64,000 bases of DNA from Saccharum officinarum (GCA_020631735.1 CM036162.1:96265666-96329665), one strand, 5' to 3'. Counted from the first letter of the stretch, positions 46,335-58,267 are shown. A program made the numbers and translations. Notes: generated by a model from the letters alone, not told the origin.

Positions 46335-47263
46335 TGAGAAGTCCTTGTTTGGTTTTGGTAATTGAGTGACAACCTTAGGTGGACTAATTGTGTTTATGTG
46401 AGATACACAGGGAATTAGTCCACAGATGAGTGTGTCATGAAGGAGCTCATTGCATATGAGACATGACATGGAGTCATGTGACCAAGGTGGCAAAGATCAT
46501 GATGAGGCTTGGCTCGATGGACCGGTTGCAAGTGTGAAGGGCAAGTTAGAGGCTTTGAAGTGAGGGACCGCGTGTGACGGTGAAGCTTGAGCATGACTTG
46601 GCGCTGATGGACCGACGCAACGGTGAAGAGCAAGTGAGGTCAAGATCGATGAACCAATACGGCCACATGATGATATGAAGTGGATCATATCATTTGGTGA
46701 TTGGTTGGTGCATGTGATGCATCAACGTCGGAGGAGATGGAGTGGAATGCGCAAGGCAAAGGTATAACCTAGGGCATTTCCATTTCACCGGTCATAGGTG
46801 TGTAGAGAAGTTTATGACCGGGTTTAGGATAGATGGCCGTACTATCAAGAGGGGCAAACTTGTTTGCATATCGGTCATCTAGTGCCACTTGAGCGATCTA
46901 ACTTTGCATACGTGTTACGATCGAGTGGCGAGGCAAGTTGATTGTCTAACCCTTTGAAAATGTTTGTGAAAAGCTAACACACATGCACATGGTGGTGTAC
47001 ACATGGTGGTGTTGGCACATTTGCAAAGGAGAAGGTGTTGGAGTTGGTGTTGATCAACTTGGAGAAGAGAGAAAGGTTTTTCGGTGTTCTTCGGACACTA
47101 GGATGGCTCTTAGAGTGGAATACTGCTTTGATCCATTGTGAATTGGATCAAGTGCTTTAGTGGGTTGTGTAGCCCTCTGAGTAAGCTTTCCAAAATGTCC
47201 AAGATCATCGAAATCGGAGTTCGGAGCTAAGAGATATCGCCGTTTTACCGAAGGGTGGTCTGT

Positions 47264-47582
47264 GACCGGACGCGTGACCACCGCGTCCGGTCAGCTTCGA
47301 CCACCGCGTCCGGTCAGCTGCGACCACCGCGTCCGGTCAGTGTTTTTCGTGGGCGAAAATGACCGGACGCTGCAGCGAGTCCGGTCAGTGATGACCGGAC
47401 GCGTCCGGTCACTTCGGGAGCTTGCTGGAACCTCTCTGTTCGCTGTTTCGCTGCGACCACCGCGTCCGGTCCCATTAGTGACCACCGCGTCCGGTCAATA
47501 CAAGTTTGTACGCGCGAAAACTAGCCGTTGGAGCACGCTACTGACCACCGCGTCCGGTCAGTTTTGACCACCACGTCCGGTC
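47264..47582 (+). promoter_or_regulatory. U3 repeat array and promoter of the gag-only element (5' LTR)
   Basis: About a dozen copies, mainly the half-palindrome variant GACCACCGCGTCCGGTC plus some full GACCGGACGCGTCCGGTC. TAACGG follows 27 bp after the array and TATAAATA 20 bp after that. The 3' LTR repeats this at 54925-55243 with TATA at 55295-55302. Confidence 0.8.
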
Positions 47583-47633
47583 ATCCCGAAAAGGACCCAG
47601 TGAAGGGGTAACGGCTCTATTTCGTTGTGGAGC

Positions 47634-47641
47634 TATAAATA
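47634..47641 (+). promoter_or_regulatory. TATA box of the gag-only element
   Basis: TATAAATA in GAGCTATAAATAGATG, downstream of the U3 array. It predicts transcription start near 47665-47675 and a long R-U5 leader to 48722. Confidence 0.75.
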
Positions 47642-48724
47642 GATGCCTTGGCCGGCCGTGGCCGGTAGCTGAGCACACTTTGGCCTTGGTGGCTTATGTG
47701 GTAGTGCTTGGAAGCCCTCTAACTCACTCATGCTTGATAGTGTTCATCGGATCGAGTGAGAGAGCGATTCTAGTGCGTTGCATCGAGAGGATTGCATCGA
47801 GTGGCACTAGGTAATCGTGTTGCAAGCCGGTGGTACTTGTTACTCTTGGAGGTTGCCACCTCCTAGACGGCTTGGTGGCTTGCGACTCCGTTGAAGCACG
47901 CGTGGAGATTGTGCGTGGCTCCGGAGGAGGATTTGTGAGGGGGATTGTGCTCACCCCGCGGGGATCGCGAAGAGCAACTCTAGTAAAGCTCGTGGCTTGG
48001 AGGATCCCCATCTTGAGAGTGGATGTGCGGCACCCGCTGAGGGTTTGACTCTTGATAGTCAATTAGCTCGTGATCCATCAAGTGGGTGTATCGCCACAAC
48101 GGGGACTAGCTTGGTGGCAACCAAGTGAACCTCGGTGAAAAACCGTCGTGTCAACATTGTGTACATCTTCTCGGTGGTTTGCTTTCGATTCACAAGCTTG
48201 TATTTACATTCATATACTTGTGCTTGTGTAGTTGCTCTTGTAACTAGTTTGCTTGTGTAGTTAGCTAGTTACCTTCTTGCTTGTGTAGCATAGAAGTAGC
48301 TCCCGTTGCGTGGCTAATTTGGTTTGTGTAACCTTGTTAGTCATATTGCTTAGTTTGTGTAGCTAAGTAATTTGCGCTCTCCAGTTTGGCATTAGTTGCC
48401 TTGCTATTGAGCTTTGCTAGTGAGCATAGGTGGCTTCGTGCTTTTGCTTACTAGAATTGTGTAGGAGCTCCCCGGCTTTGCTAAAGTACTAGTGCATAGG
48501 TTTGTGTGACCTTGCTCTAGAATTATTTAGGAGAGCTCTTGCTAAGGAAAGCACCTTAGTTACATAATTAGGATCTTTGTGAGGTGCTTGTGAACTTAGA
48601 TAGAGGGGTGTAGTCTTGGCTAGACCGATAGTTTTAATTCCGTATTTGTTTCGGTTTGCCGACGCAATTATTTTTAGAAAGGACTATTCACCCCCCCTCT
48701 AGTCCACCATCTCGACCCTTCAAT

Positions 48725-48738
48725 TGGTATCAGAGCCC
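48725..48738 (+). other. Primer binding site of the gag-only element
   Basis: TGGTATCAGAGCCC starts two bases after the LTR end at 48722 and matches initiator tRNA-Met, as in the pol-bearing Sirevirus-type element. Confidence 0.9.
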
Positions 48739-48773
48739 GGTCTCTCATTTGTGGTCTTCACCGACCCGAGAGG

Positions 48774-50807
48774 ATGGCGGAATATGGACTAGATGTTGAT
48801 TGTCCTCACATGTTTGATGGCACACACTTTGCACGGTGGAAAAATTGGATGATATGCAATTTTAAGTTTATTTGCCCTCAAATGTGGTGGATGGTAGATG
48901 TAGGCTTTTCTCATGTGTTGGATGAAGATAATCTAACTCAAGCACAAGAGAAATGCCTAGATCTTGACATCCAAGCTACTAACATCATGTATAGATCTTT
49001 GGATGATAGCATCTTTGGTAAGATCATGGACCTCAAATCCGCTCATGAGATATGGGCCTATATCAATGAAAAGTATGGAGCTATCACCGATGATGATGAT
49101 GATGTCAAGCCCAAGAAGGTTGCACATGATGATGTTGAGCATGACCACAACACGATGGTTGTGGAGGATTGCTCCACCTCATGGTCAAGTGATGATGATG
49201 ATCGATCTACCATAAGTTCACTTGACAAGAATGGTGATGATGCATCAAGTGTTGCAAGTGATGTTTTTACCCCAAGCACACTTGATGGTGACAACGTTGG
49301 TTCATGCTCGGGCCTTGATGATGCTACTACAAGCCCATCCACTACATCACATTGCTTCATGTCACTAGGTGACACAAAGGTATCAAATGATAATGTGATT
49401 GATCATGTTGATTCATATGATGAGCTTGTTAGTAGACTTGCTAGCATGAACATGTCTTTAGAAAATGAGAAAGCTAAAACCATGAAATTGGAAAATGAAA
49501 ACTCATTTCTAAAAACCACATGTGAACAACAAAAGCATCTACTTTATGTTACTACTTGTTCACATGAGGAGCTAAAATTGTCTCATGAGGAACTTAGTGT
49601 TGCTCATGATAATTTGGTACAAGAACATGCTTCTCTCATTAAGATGTTTTTAAAGAAAATTAAAAATAATGAGAGCTCATCACATGGATCAAATGATCAA
49701 TTGCAAAATGTTACTAACCCTTGTGATGTAGGCAAGAAGCATGTATCCACCTCTTGTGATGACTTATTAGACATGCCATGTTCTTCACCTATATATGCTT
49801 GTTCTACTTCTATGTCTTGTGAGACTAACCTTTTGAAGGAGAACAATGAGCTCAAAAATGAAGTGAAGAAATTGAACAACAAGTTAGAGAGGTGCTACAA
49901 CTCAAAAGTCACCTTTGAGCACATGTTGAACAACAAAAGAAGCTACGGTGACATGAGCGGCATTGGCTTCAACAAGAGCAATATCAAAGGCAAAAGATGG
50001 GGGAAGAGAAGATATGAAAGAGAGATAAAGAAGCAAGAACAAGAGAAGCTCTCTCATTTTATGTGCTTTAAATGCCATGAAATGGGACATCTTGCAATTG
50101 GTTGCCCTAATGAAGAAAAGCTCAAGTTGAAGAAAGAAGAAGAGAGGCTCAAGCATGTCAAGTGCTTCAAGTGTCGCACTTGGGGTCATCTCACCTCAAC
50201 GTGCCCAACCAAGAAACTAGTGAAGCAACAAAAAGAGCCTCAACCAAAGCCACAAGTTGAGCAAGAAACCACACCCCAATCTCAAGTCAAGATCAACCAC
50301 AAGGATGATGATGGTGACTTGATGATGAAGAAGAAGAAAACAAGAAGGGGTGGAAGAGGAAGATATCCAATGCAAATCCAAGATGCCAAGATGATGAGCA
50401 AGATTCAAGATAAGAAGAGAAATTTGGCTCACATCAAGTGCTTCAAGTGTGAAGATATAGGACACTTCGCCTCGGGGTGTCCTACCAAGCTTGAGAGGAA
50501 GGCTCAAGTAACTCATGAGAGGCAAGGCAATGAAAAGCATCACATGAGCAATGAAGAAAAGGCTCAATCAAAGAGAAGATGCTATTCATGCCGGGAAAGA
50601 GGACACATGGCACATTCATGTCCCCTAGGTAACACTTCTAAGCATATTTCAATTAATGATACTAATGTGCTTAGAAAGGATGTAAATGGTACCTCTATTG
50701 TTACTATTGCAAAACATCCCGCTACCCATACTAAGGCTTTGCCTAAGTATGTTGCACCTAACTTGAGAGGACCCAAACTTGTTTGGGTACCATCAAAGAG
50801 TGGATGA
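48774..50807 (+). CDS. Gag protein with four zinc knuckles (gag-only element)
   Basis: 677 intact codons, the only protein of the element. The start is the first ATG after the primer site, in GAGGATGG. Residues 1-100 resemble the start of the plant retrotransposon gag domain (FDGTHFARWKNWM). The domain seems shortened: after ..YINEKYGAI the protein passes directly into an Asp/Ser-rich acidic stretch (105-210). A coiled coil spans about 220-300 and another lies near 360-385. Four CX2CX4HX4C knuckles follow near 430-443, 463-476, 556-569 and 603-616, separated by Lys/Glu-rich linkers. The pol-bearing relative has two. The C-terminus (GPKLVWVP) resembles the Sirevirus gag end. It presumably binds element RNA and co-assembles with a helper gag. 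Confidence 0.93.
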   Translation: MAEYGLDVDCPHMFDGTHFARWKNWMICNFKFICPQMWWMVDVGFSHVLDEDNLTQAQEKCLDLDIQATNIMYRSLDDSIFGKIMDLKSAHEIWAYINEKYGAITDDDDDVKPKKVAHDDVEHDHNTMVVEDCSTSWSSDDDDRSTISSLDKNGDDASSVASDVFTPSTLDGDNVGSCSGLDDATTSPSTTSHCFMSLGDTKVSNDNVIDHVDSYDELVSRLASMNMSLENEKAKTMKLENENSFLKTTCEQQKHLLYVTTCSHEELKLSHEELSVAHDNLVQEHASLIKMFLKKIKNNESSSHGSNDQLQNVTNPCDVGKKHVSTSCDDLLDMPCSSPIYACSTSMSCETNLLKENNELKNEVKKLNNKLERCYNSKVTFEHMLNNKRSYGDMSGIGFNKSNIKGKRWGKRRYEREIKKQEQEKLSHFMCFKCHEMGHLAIGCPNEEKLKLKKEEERLKHVKCFKCRTWGHLTSTCPTKKLVKQQKEPQPKPQVEQETTPQSQVKINHKDDDGDLMMKKKKTRRGGRGRYPMQIQDAKMMSKIQDKKRNLAHIKCFKCEDIGHFASGCPTKLERKAQVTHERQGNEKHHMSNEEKAQSKRRCYSCRERGHMAHSCPLGNTSKHISINDTNVLRKDVNGTSIVTIAKHPATHTKALPKYVAPNLRGPKLVWVPSKSG

Positions 50808-53800
50808 TTATTTGTAGGTACCATCGGCATTGGAGGCTTGATTCAATTGGTTTCATTTTGTTCATCATATATTGAGTCAAGTTATGAAGCTCAATGCATA
50901 TCCAATTCCAATGCCAAGTCAAAATAAGTGAAGTCCAAGTGCTATAACATACAAGTGTAATGTTAAAGATTGTGGTGATTTATTGGATATATTTGATGGC
51001 TTGCAAATATTTAAGTTGGAGCTTGCTAAAAGGATGATCATATGATAAACAAGGTATATCTCTAGTTGATCATTTTATTTGGGTGCATATGAGTTGATTG
51101 AATTGGATATATATGCAATGTTGCTTGCTATGAGATGTTTGAATGGATTAAATGCTTAAGTAATCAAGTTTGAATTGATTTGTGTTGGATAAATTCATGA
51201 GATGACATTTAGTAAGTGGATTGGATGGATATATGTCTTGTGAAAGTATTCAAACAAGTTAGTTTCAAGTTTGATTCAATTGGATGAAGTATTGCTCAAT
51301 GTATTGAAATCTGTCCAAAGTCGAAAATCTGAGCTAGCAGTGATCAAGTCTGAGTTTGGATGATCAAATCTACTTGGATTGGTATGAATTTTGGTATGCA
51401 TGCTCTAGACTTATGTTATAAGATGCTGTACAAATTTCATGAGAATTGGATAAGAGATGCTTCGGCTTTGGAGTACATCTTGTCAGCTATAGTGCAGCAG
51501 TTTTCAGCATGTAGCAGTGGTGGAAGATTTAAAATCTGGTAGCAATCTAGATGTCAAATGAATCTCAAATTTTTACAGCTGCTAGATGACTTAGTGAATC
51601 ACATCTCCACCAAATTTTATGGCATTTGGATCTGTATATTGGGAGATATGAATTATTCTTTGAAGGGTACAGAATCTGCCAGAAAAGTGACAATTATTGG
51701 ATTGATCTAGAGTCACTTTAAGTGAAAGGTCCTCAAGTTGAAAACATATTTATAAGTGTCTAAGGCACCTAAGTTTGGTTTTGAATTGATCTAGAAGCAT
51801 GACAAGAAATGAGTACAAGGGCATTGATTGTGGAATGTACTTAGTGTACAAATTTGGTACTCAAATTTGAAAATGAAGATCAAACTCAAGATGAAGATGA
51901 GGTTCAAGTTCTAGTAATAATTGGAGATCATTTGGTAGAAAGAAAAGGACTTAAAAAATAATTCAAGGTTACTCATAAAGTTAAGTCCATAGATCAATCA
52001 ATCAAAGGCAATTCAAGTAAGTGTCAAGGATGGTTCTTTGGAGAGAGGTCACTTCTCCCTGCTGAGGGGGCTTGCCGCCCATGGGTGGGTAAACCGAGCA
52101 CCGGCTTGGAAGGCTAACATGGAAGTGATGAATTCAAGGGACATTTGAGATGCTTAATTGAAGCAATCAATAGGGTTGATCAAGAAAAGCAAGCAACACC
52201 CAAAAGAGAGCTAGTCATGGTTATAAAATTGGTATCATAAGTACTTCTCTCATGCAAGCATTGATCAAAGAGAAAAATCAAGCCAACCACAACAAGAGAT
52301 AATGCACTTGATTATTAGTGGTTCTTATTTCATATGGGTGAAGAATGGATTTCTCTATAATGATTGGTCTTCACCAAGCTTATAAATTGGACTTCATATT
52401 GCTATTGGAGTAATGAATTGGAATCTATGTGACTATCCTCTACTCCAACATAACAAAGGTATCATTGCAATGTGCATGATCATTTCATCTCTTACTAGTA
52501 TGCGATTAGTGCATATAGTACATGCTTACTAGGATCATGCATAACAAATGAAATGTTTAAATTCATAGCCTATCACTATTGCGTGAATTGTTTAAATGAT
52601 CTAGTGGTATGTGTATGAATTTGTTCATGAGCTAGTGAACCCAAGTACTTGATCTAGTTTGGATTGCTAACAAGTGACAAGTACAACATTGGCAAGATAA
52701 CCCTTAGTATGAGAAGTGAAGAAGCTTGTCATTGGATCAAACCGGACTTAGAATCTTAGGCAAATCAACTTAGTTCAAGTCATACTAGAAGCTCATGACA
52801 ATGATATGGGTACAAGCACAAGACAACAATGCAAATGGATATCTAGGGTGTTTCAAATGGTATCTAGACTCAAAATATTTCTTCAATTGGTATTTACAAG
52901 TGGTGTCTAGATCATGATCTACAAGTGATATCCTACAAGTGGTACTCATAAAGATAGCAAATGTTCAAGAAAAGATCATATTGACAAAATCCTACAAGTG
53001 AAGAAAGCTCCCTCACACACAAGAGCTCAAGATTATCAAGTGAATGACCCATGCTATGACATAGGGGGAGGAGCCCCACCTAATGGTATCAAGGTCAAAG
53101 ATCCTAAGTGGTATCTCAAGAGCAACATACAAGTAATGCCATTCTAACATGTGCGGTGATGTCCATCAACAACGCAATATTCAAGTCTCAACCATCTACC
53201 CCAATGCAAGCCTTTGTATCAATGAGAAATACACCCTTTATGGAAATTGATGACAAAGGGGGAGAAGTTGGAACAAAGATATGTCAATGCACCAAGAGAG
53301 GGGTTTGGGGACATCATGAGAAGATGGGGTTTGGACATGGAAATGGACAAAGAGGGAGCAACAATGAAGAAAAGAGAAGGATCAAAATTCTTGGACAAGA
53401 GAAGCACACAAGTAGGGGGAGCAAGCTCATGAACATTGATTGGTTGCATTTGACTTGTGCATATTCATGTGCTTGCTAGCATTGCATAAGTTTTTATTTA
53501 ACATGCATGCTTGTGTGGTGTATGCTAGTTATAGAACTTGAATGATGATATGATAACTAGCATGCATAGGATGATAGCTAGACTTGTGTTTATCATGAAA
53601 AACTAGAACCTTACTTATAATGTTGATCTCACGGGGTTTCTAGTATTTTTGATGTCTAGCTACTCATGATGCTAAGGATGATGGCAAACTTGTGATTTTC
53701 AAATGGTATCGAGCTATCAAATGGTATCGAACTACAAAGGTTTATTCTATACACCTTAGCATCACTTAGTAGTGCTAACCCTCCCACAAATTTCATATTT

Positions 53801-53981
53801 ATGCATATGTGCAAACTTGAAACCAAACCATTTGAGCACATATGTAGGGAGAGTTATCACTACCAAGTTGGATTTTATGATGCTTATCCAAATTCTAACA
53901 TAGAGCTTAAATGTTGGATAAGTGGCATAAAGTCAAAAAGAATTTAATTTCCATATCTTTGTAGAGTTGTCATCAATTACC
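50808..53981 (+). other. Non-coding internal region replacing pol
   Basis: 3.2 kb of AT-rich sequence with no pol motif in any frame; no YVDD, DD35E or DSG context is readable. A weak 123-codon frame at 53108-53479 has no recognisable domain. Near the 3' end are several polypurine tracts (GGGGGAGG at about 53064, AAGGGGGAGAAG at about 53256, GGGGGAGC at about 53414). A GC-rich patch at 52056-52110 stands out. Confidence 0.75.
52056..52110 (+). other. GC-rich patch in the AT-rich internal region
   Basis: A 55-bp segment with GGGGGCTTGCCGCCC and ACCGAGCACCGGCTTGG sits in otherwise about 35 % GC DNA. It contains short inverted stretches (GGGGGC/GCCGCCC and AGCCGG-type) that could fold. A packaging or regulatory RNA structure is possible but unproven. 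Confidence 0.35.
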
Positions 53982-54034
53982 AAAAAGGGGGAGATTGAGA
54001 AGTCCTTGTTTGGTTTTGGTAATTGAGTGACAAC
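53966..54034 (+). other. Inverted repeat around the polypurine tract of the gag-only element
   Basis: GTTGTCATCAATTACCAAAA (53966-53985) pairs fully with the 54014-54034 arm apart from one bulged base, with a 28-nt loop. The loop holds the polypurine tract GGGGGAGA and the 3' LTR start TGAGAAG (53996). Confidence 0.8.
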
Positions 54035-56383
54035 CTTAGGTGGACTAATTGTGTTTATGTGAGATACACAGGGAATTAGTCCACAGATGAGTGTGTCATG
54101 AAGGAGCTCATTGCATATGAGACATGACATGGAGTCATGTGACCAAGGTGGCAAAGATCATGATGAGGCTTGGCTCGATGGACCGGTTGCAAGTGTGAAG
54201 GGCAAGTTAGAGGCTTTGAAGTGAGGGACCGCGTGTGACGGTGAAGCTTGAGCATGACTTGGCGCTGATGGACCGACGCAACGGTGAAGAGCAAGTGAGG
54301 TCAAGATCGATAAACCAATACGGCCACATGATGATATGAAGTGGATCATATCATTTGGTGATTGGTTGGTGCATGTGATGCATCAACGTCGGAGGAGATG
54401 GAGTGGAATGCGCAAGGCAAAGGTATAACCTAGGGCATTTCCATTTCACCGGTCATAGGTGTGTAGAGAAGTTTATGACCGGGTTTAGGATAGATGGCCG
54501 TACTATCAAGAGGGGCAAACTTGTTTGCATATCGGTCATCTAGTGCCACTTGAGCGATCTAACTTTGCATACGTGTTACGATCGAGTGGCGAGGCAAGTT
54601 GAGTGTCTAACCCTTTGAAAATGTTTGTGAAAAGCTAACACACATGCACATGGTGGTGTACACATGGTGGTGTTGGCACATTTGCAAAGGAGAAGGTGTT
54701 GGAGTTGGTGTTGATCAACTTGGAGAAGAGAGAAAGGTTTTTCGGTGTTCTTCGGACACTAGGATGGCTCTTAGAGTGGAATACTGCTTTGATCCATTGT
54801 GAATTGGATCAAGTGCTTTAGTGGGTTGTGTAGCCCTCTGAGTAAGCTTTCCAAAATGTCCAAGATCATCGAAATCGGAGTTCGGAGCTAAGAGATATCG
54901 CCGTTTTACCGAAGGGTGGTCTGTGACCGGACGCGTGACCACCGCGTCCGGTCAGCTTCGACCACCGCGTCCGGTCAGCTGCGACCACCGCGTCCGGTCA
55001 GTGTTTTTCGTGGGCGAAAATGACCGGACGCTGCAGCGAGTCCGGTCAGTGATGACCGGACGCGTCCGGTCACTTCGGGAGCTTGCTGGAACCTCTCTGT
55101 TCGCTGTTTCGCTGTGACCACCGCGTCCGGTCCCATTAGTGACCACCGCGTCCGGTCAATACAAGTTTGTACGCGCGAAAACTAGCCGTTGGAGCACGCT
55201 ACTGACCACCGCGTCCGATCAGTTTTGACCACCGCGTCCGGTCATCCCGAAAAGGACCCAGTGAAGGGGTAACGGCTCTATTTCGTTGTGGAGCTATAAA
55301 TAGATGCCTTGGCCGGCCGTGGCCGGTAGCTGAGCACACTTTGGCCTTGGTGGCTTATGTGGTAGTGCTTGGAAGCCCTCTAACTCACTCATGCTTGATA
55401 GTGTTCATCGGATCGAGTGAGAGAGCGATTCTAGTGCATTGCATCGAGAGGATTGCATCGAGTGGCACTAGGTAATCGTGTTGCAAGCCGGTGGTGCTTG
55501 TTACTCTTGGAGGTTGCCACCTCCTAGACGGCTTGGTGGCTTGCGACTCCGTTGAAGCACGCGTGGAGATTGTGCGTGGCTCCGGAGGAGGATTTGTGAG
55601 GGGGATTGTGCTCACCCCGCGGGGATCGCGAAGAGCAACTCTAGTAAAGCTCGTGGCTTGGAGGATCCCCATCTTGAGAGTGGATGTGCGGCACCCGCTG
55701 AGGGTTTGACTCTTGATAGTCAATTAGCTCGTGATCCATCAAGTGGGTGTATCGCCACAACGGGGACTAGCTTGGTGGCAACCAAGTGAACCTCGGTGAA
55801 AAACCGCCGTGTCAACATTGTGTACATCTTCTCGGTGGTTTGCTTTCGATTCACAAGCTTGTATTTACATTCATATACTTGTGCTTGTGTAGTTGCTCTT
55901 GTAACTAGTTTGCTTGTGTAGTTAGCTAGTTACCTTCTTGCTTGTGTAGCATAGAAGTAGCTCCCGTTGCGTGGCTAATTTGGTTTGTGTAACCTTGTTA
56001 GTCATTTTGCTTAGTTTGTGTAGCTAAGTAATTTGCGCTCTCCAGTTTGGCATTAGTTGCCTTGCTATTGAGCTTTGCTAGTGAGCATAGGTGGCTTCGT
56101 GCTTTTGCTTACTAGAATTGTGTAGGAGCTCCCCGGCTTTGCTAAAGTACTAGTGCATAGGTTTGTGTGACCTTGCTCTAGAATTATTTAGGAGAGCTCT
56201 TGCTAAGGAAAGCACCTTAGTTACATAATTAGGATCTTTGTGAGGTGTTTGTGAACTTAGATAGAGGGGTGTAGTCTTGGCTAGACCGATAGTTTTAATT
56301 CCGCATTTGTTTCGGTTTGCCGACGCAATTATTTTTAGAAAGGACTATTCACCCCCCCTCTAGTCCGCCATCTCGACCCTTCA
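53996..56383 (+). repeat. 3' LTR of the gag-only element
   Basis: 2388 bp, the same length as the 5' LTR with about 12 substitutions, mostly transitions. The CTAGC duplication follows at 56384-56388. Confidence 0.95.
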
Positions 56384-58267
56384 CTAGCTGCACTCTGTCG
56401 CTGAATCTCGTACTGCTGTCGCTGCATTTCAACCTGCTGCCTCTGGATCTCAAGCTGCTGACGCTGAAACTCGTCCTGACGAGCCTGAATCTGTGCAAGT
56501 GCTGTAGCTGTGTCCTGAGCCTGTCGCTGTATCTGCTGTTGCTGCTGCTCCTGTGCCTGAGTCAACCTCTCAAGTATCGCCACCATAGCAGGGTCTGTGC
56601 GGGAGGCTGAACCAGAGCCACCGGCCTCGTGGTCATGAGACCGAGGAGACCGATACCTGGGGATGGGCTGGTAGTCCTCATCAGTGCTGTCAGATGTCAC
56701 ATCCTCAGGAAGATCAGCAGGCTGAGCGTCAAGATCGGCAAGCTCTGCCTCTGCAAGCTCATCAACTGTGGCGTCCTGCTCAGCTGCTGTCTCAGGAACC
56801 TCAGGTCGCACACGCTGTCCTGGCACTGGGGCCTGATCTCTAGTGACTGAAGCCCAAAGCTGACGGATATCATACTCAGGGAAAGCAGTAGTAGTATCTG
56901 ATATCTCAGCTCGGATCTCTGCTGGTAGCTGAATGGATGATCTAATAATGAAGCAGATCAAGTGTGCATAGGGCAGCTGACGATTACCCTTGAAGCCCTC
57001 AGCTATGGTGTCCTCCATCTCACTAAGTATGAGATCCCAAATGTCAAACTGTGTCTGTGAGAGGAGGTGGTGAACAACCCATAGCTGCATCCGAGTCAGT
57101 CCCTCTCTGTAGCCAAGTCTGGGAAGTAGAGTGTGTCTGACTATAGCATCCAGAACTCTGGCAAGAGGTGTCAAACTGGCAGGCGTGCGACGAGACCCTT
57201 CGCCAAAAGGCTCACGGAAGCAGGGTCGAACCAAGTCTGTAGGTGGCACTGCACCGCCATGAGGGCGTCTCGGTGGAGGAGTCTGACCAAAACACAGCTG
57301 ATGTATCTTCGTGTTGGAAGCTGGGAGTCTGAGAATCTCCCACACTCTGGTGCTGTATAGACGGTGATCGCGGCCTCGGAATGCAAAGTGAATGAAATCA
57401 TGGGCAGGATCAATCCATAGTGAAGCATAGAACTCTCTGACCCATGTGCCGCAGTATGCACCTGTCCGTCCAAGAAGATCTGACAAGCCTGGCAGAAAGG
57501 ACAGGTGCGGACGTAGCTGTTCTCCCACAACCTCAACTAGTGACTCAAGTCGACAGACCCTCTGTGGTCGGAAAGCAATACCGCTGTCAACTAGAGCCCT
57601 GTAGAAATCCTCCTGAAGTGGGGGTATAGAAGCCTTCTGAAGCTCTGGGATCCCTCACAGGCGGAAACCACCGACTGACCTCCATGAACCTCAACCCCTG
57701 CACCTGACGTGCTGTAGCACCCCTCAAGTCAAAGTGCTCGACCGGGGGTGAACCTCTAGCTCTGGGTGGAGGACGTGCTCCACGACGCTGGCCCTCTGGA
57801 CTAGGAGTCACCTGAGTACGTGCGCGTGTGGAGCGGCGACGTGGTGGAGACTGAGCTGGCTGCTCCTCTGTGTCCTCTGTAGCCTCTGGAGCCTCTGTGG
57901 CCTCTAGAGCCTCTAGAAGTGGATCAACTGACATGCCATATGTAGCTCCAGTATCCTCAGTACCCTCAGTGGCCTCTGTGCTGAGCTGTCGACCTTCAAG
58001 ATGAAAGCGACGCTCGCCTATGCGTATGCCACTGCTCCTGCCACCTCTCTCTGCCTGCTCTGCTGCATCTGCCACGGTCTGAGCAATCTCTGCCTCTGTG
58101 AGTGTCTTCTTCTTCTTTCTGGCCATGACCTTGATACGCTTCCCACGTGCAATCTTAGACCGACGAGGAGGACTGTCGTCCCCGTCACCAGGAGCACCAC
58201 CGGCGTTCTTGCAACGCACCATGCTGACAAACTGACTGAAAACCTCTGAAAGATGGTGAACTGTCAC
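56384..58267 (-). pseudogene. Envelope-like third ORF of the older Sirevirus-type element, N-terminal and middle part
   Basis: It reads on the minus strand downstream of RT. The first frame (58267-57587, 226 codons) has a basic patch (ARGKRIKV, ARKKKK) and acidic Glu/Thr-rich repeats. A one-base shift near 57640-57660 leads into a second frame. That frame has a globular region (WVREFYASLWIDP to PEYDIRQLW) resembling the plant retrotransposon third-ORF domain. A Gln-rich coiled coil follows (EQQQQQIQRQ onward, near 56400-56530). The gag-only element interrupts it at 56383/46335. Position after pol supports an envelope-like role as in SIRE1-type Sireviruses, but no fusion peptide is recognised, and calling it an envelope is by position only. 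The Met at 58222 is an alternative start. Confidence 0.6.

Larger units (their letters stand above)
46335..48722 (+). repeat. 5' LTR of the gag-only element
   Basis: 2388 bp, TGAGAAGTCCTTG...CGACCCTTCA. U3 holds the repeat array (47264-47582), TAACGG (47609-47614) and TATAAATA (47634-47641). Confidence 0.95.
46335..56383 (+). mobile_element. Young gag-only (TR-GAG type) LTR retrotransposon
   Basis: A 10,049-bp plus-strand element with LTRs of equal length (46335-48722 and 53996-56383, 2388 bp each) and the exact duplication CTAGC. It has a tRNA-Met primer site, a 677-codon gag, about 3.2 kb of non-coding DNA and a polypurine tract. No protease, integrase or RT sequence is readable in any frame. 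About 12 LTR differences (0.5 %) suggest insertion around 0.2 million years ago at 1.3e-8 per site per year. It therefore moved recently with enzymes supplied in trans. Gag-only non-autonomous LTR elements (TR-GAG) are a described class. Shared PBS, polypurine tract, U3 module and gag architecture point to Sireviruses as helpers. Confidence 0.93.

Noticed and set aside
53108..53479. A 123-codon frame as an extra protein of the gag-only element
   Set aside because: It has no recognisable domain and overlaps polypurine tracts of the 3' non-coding region.
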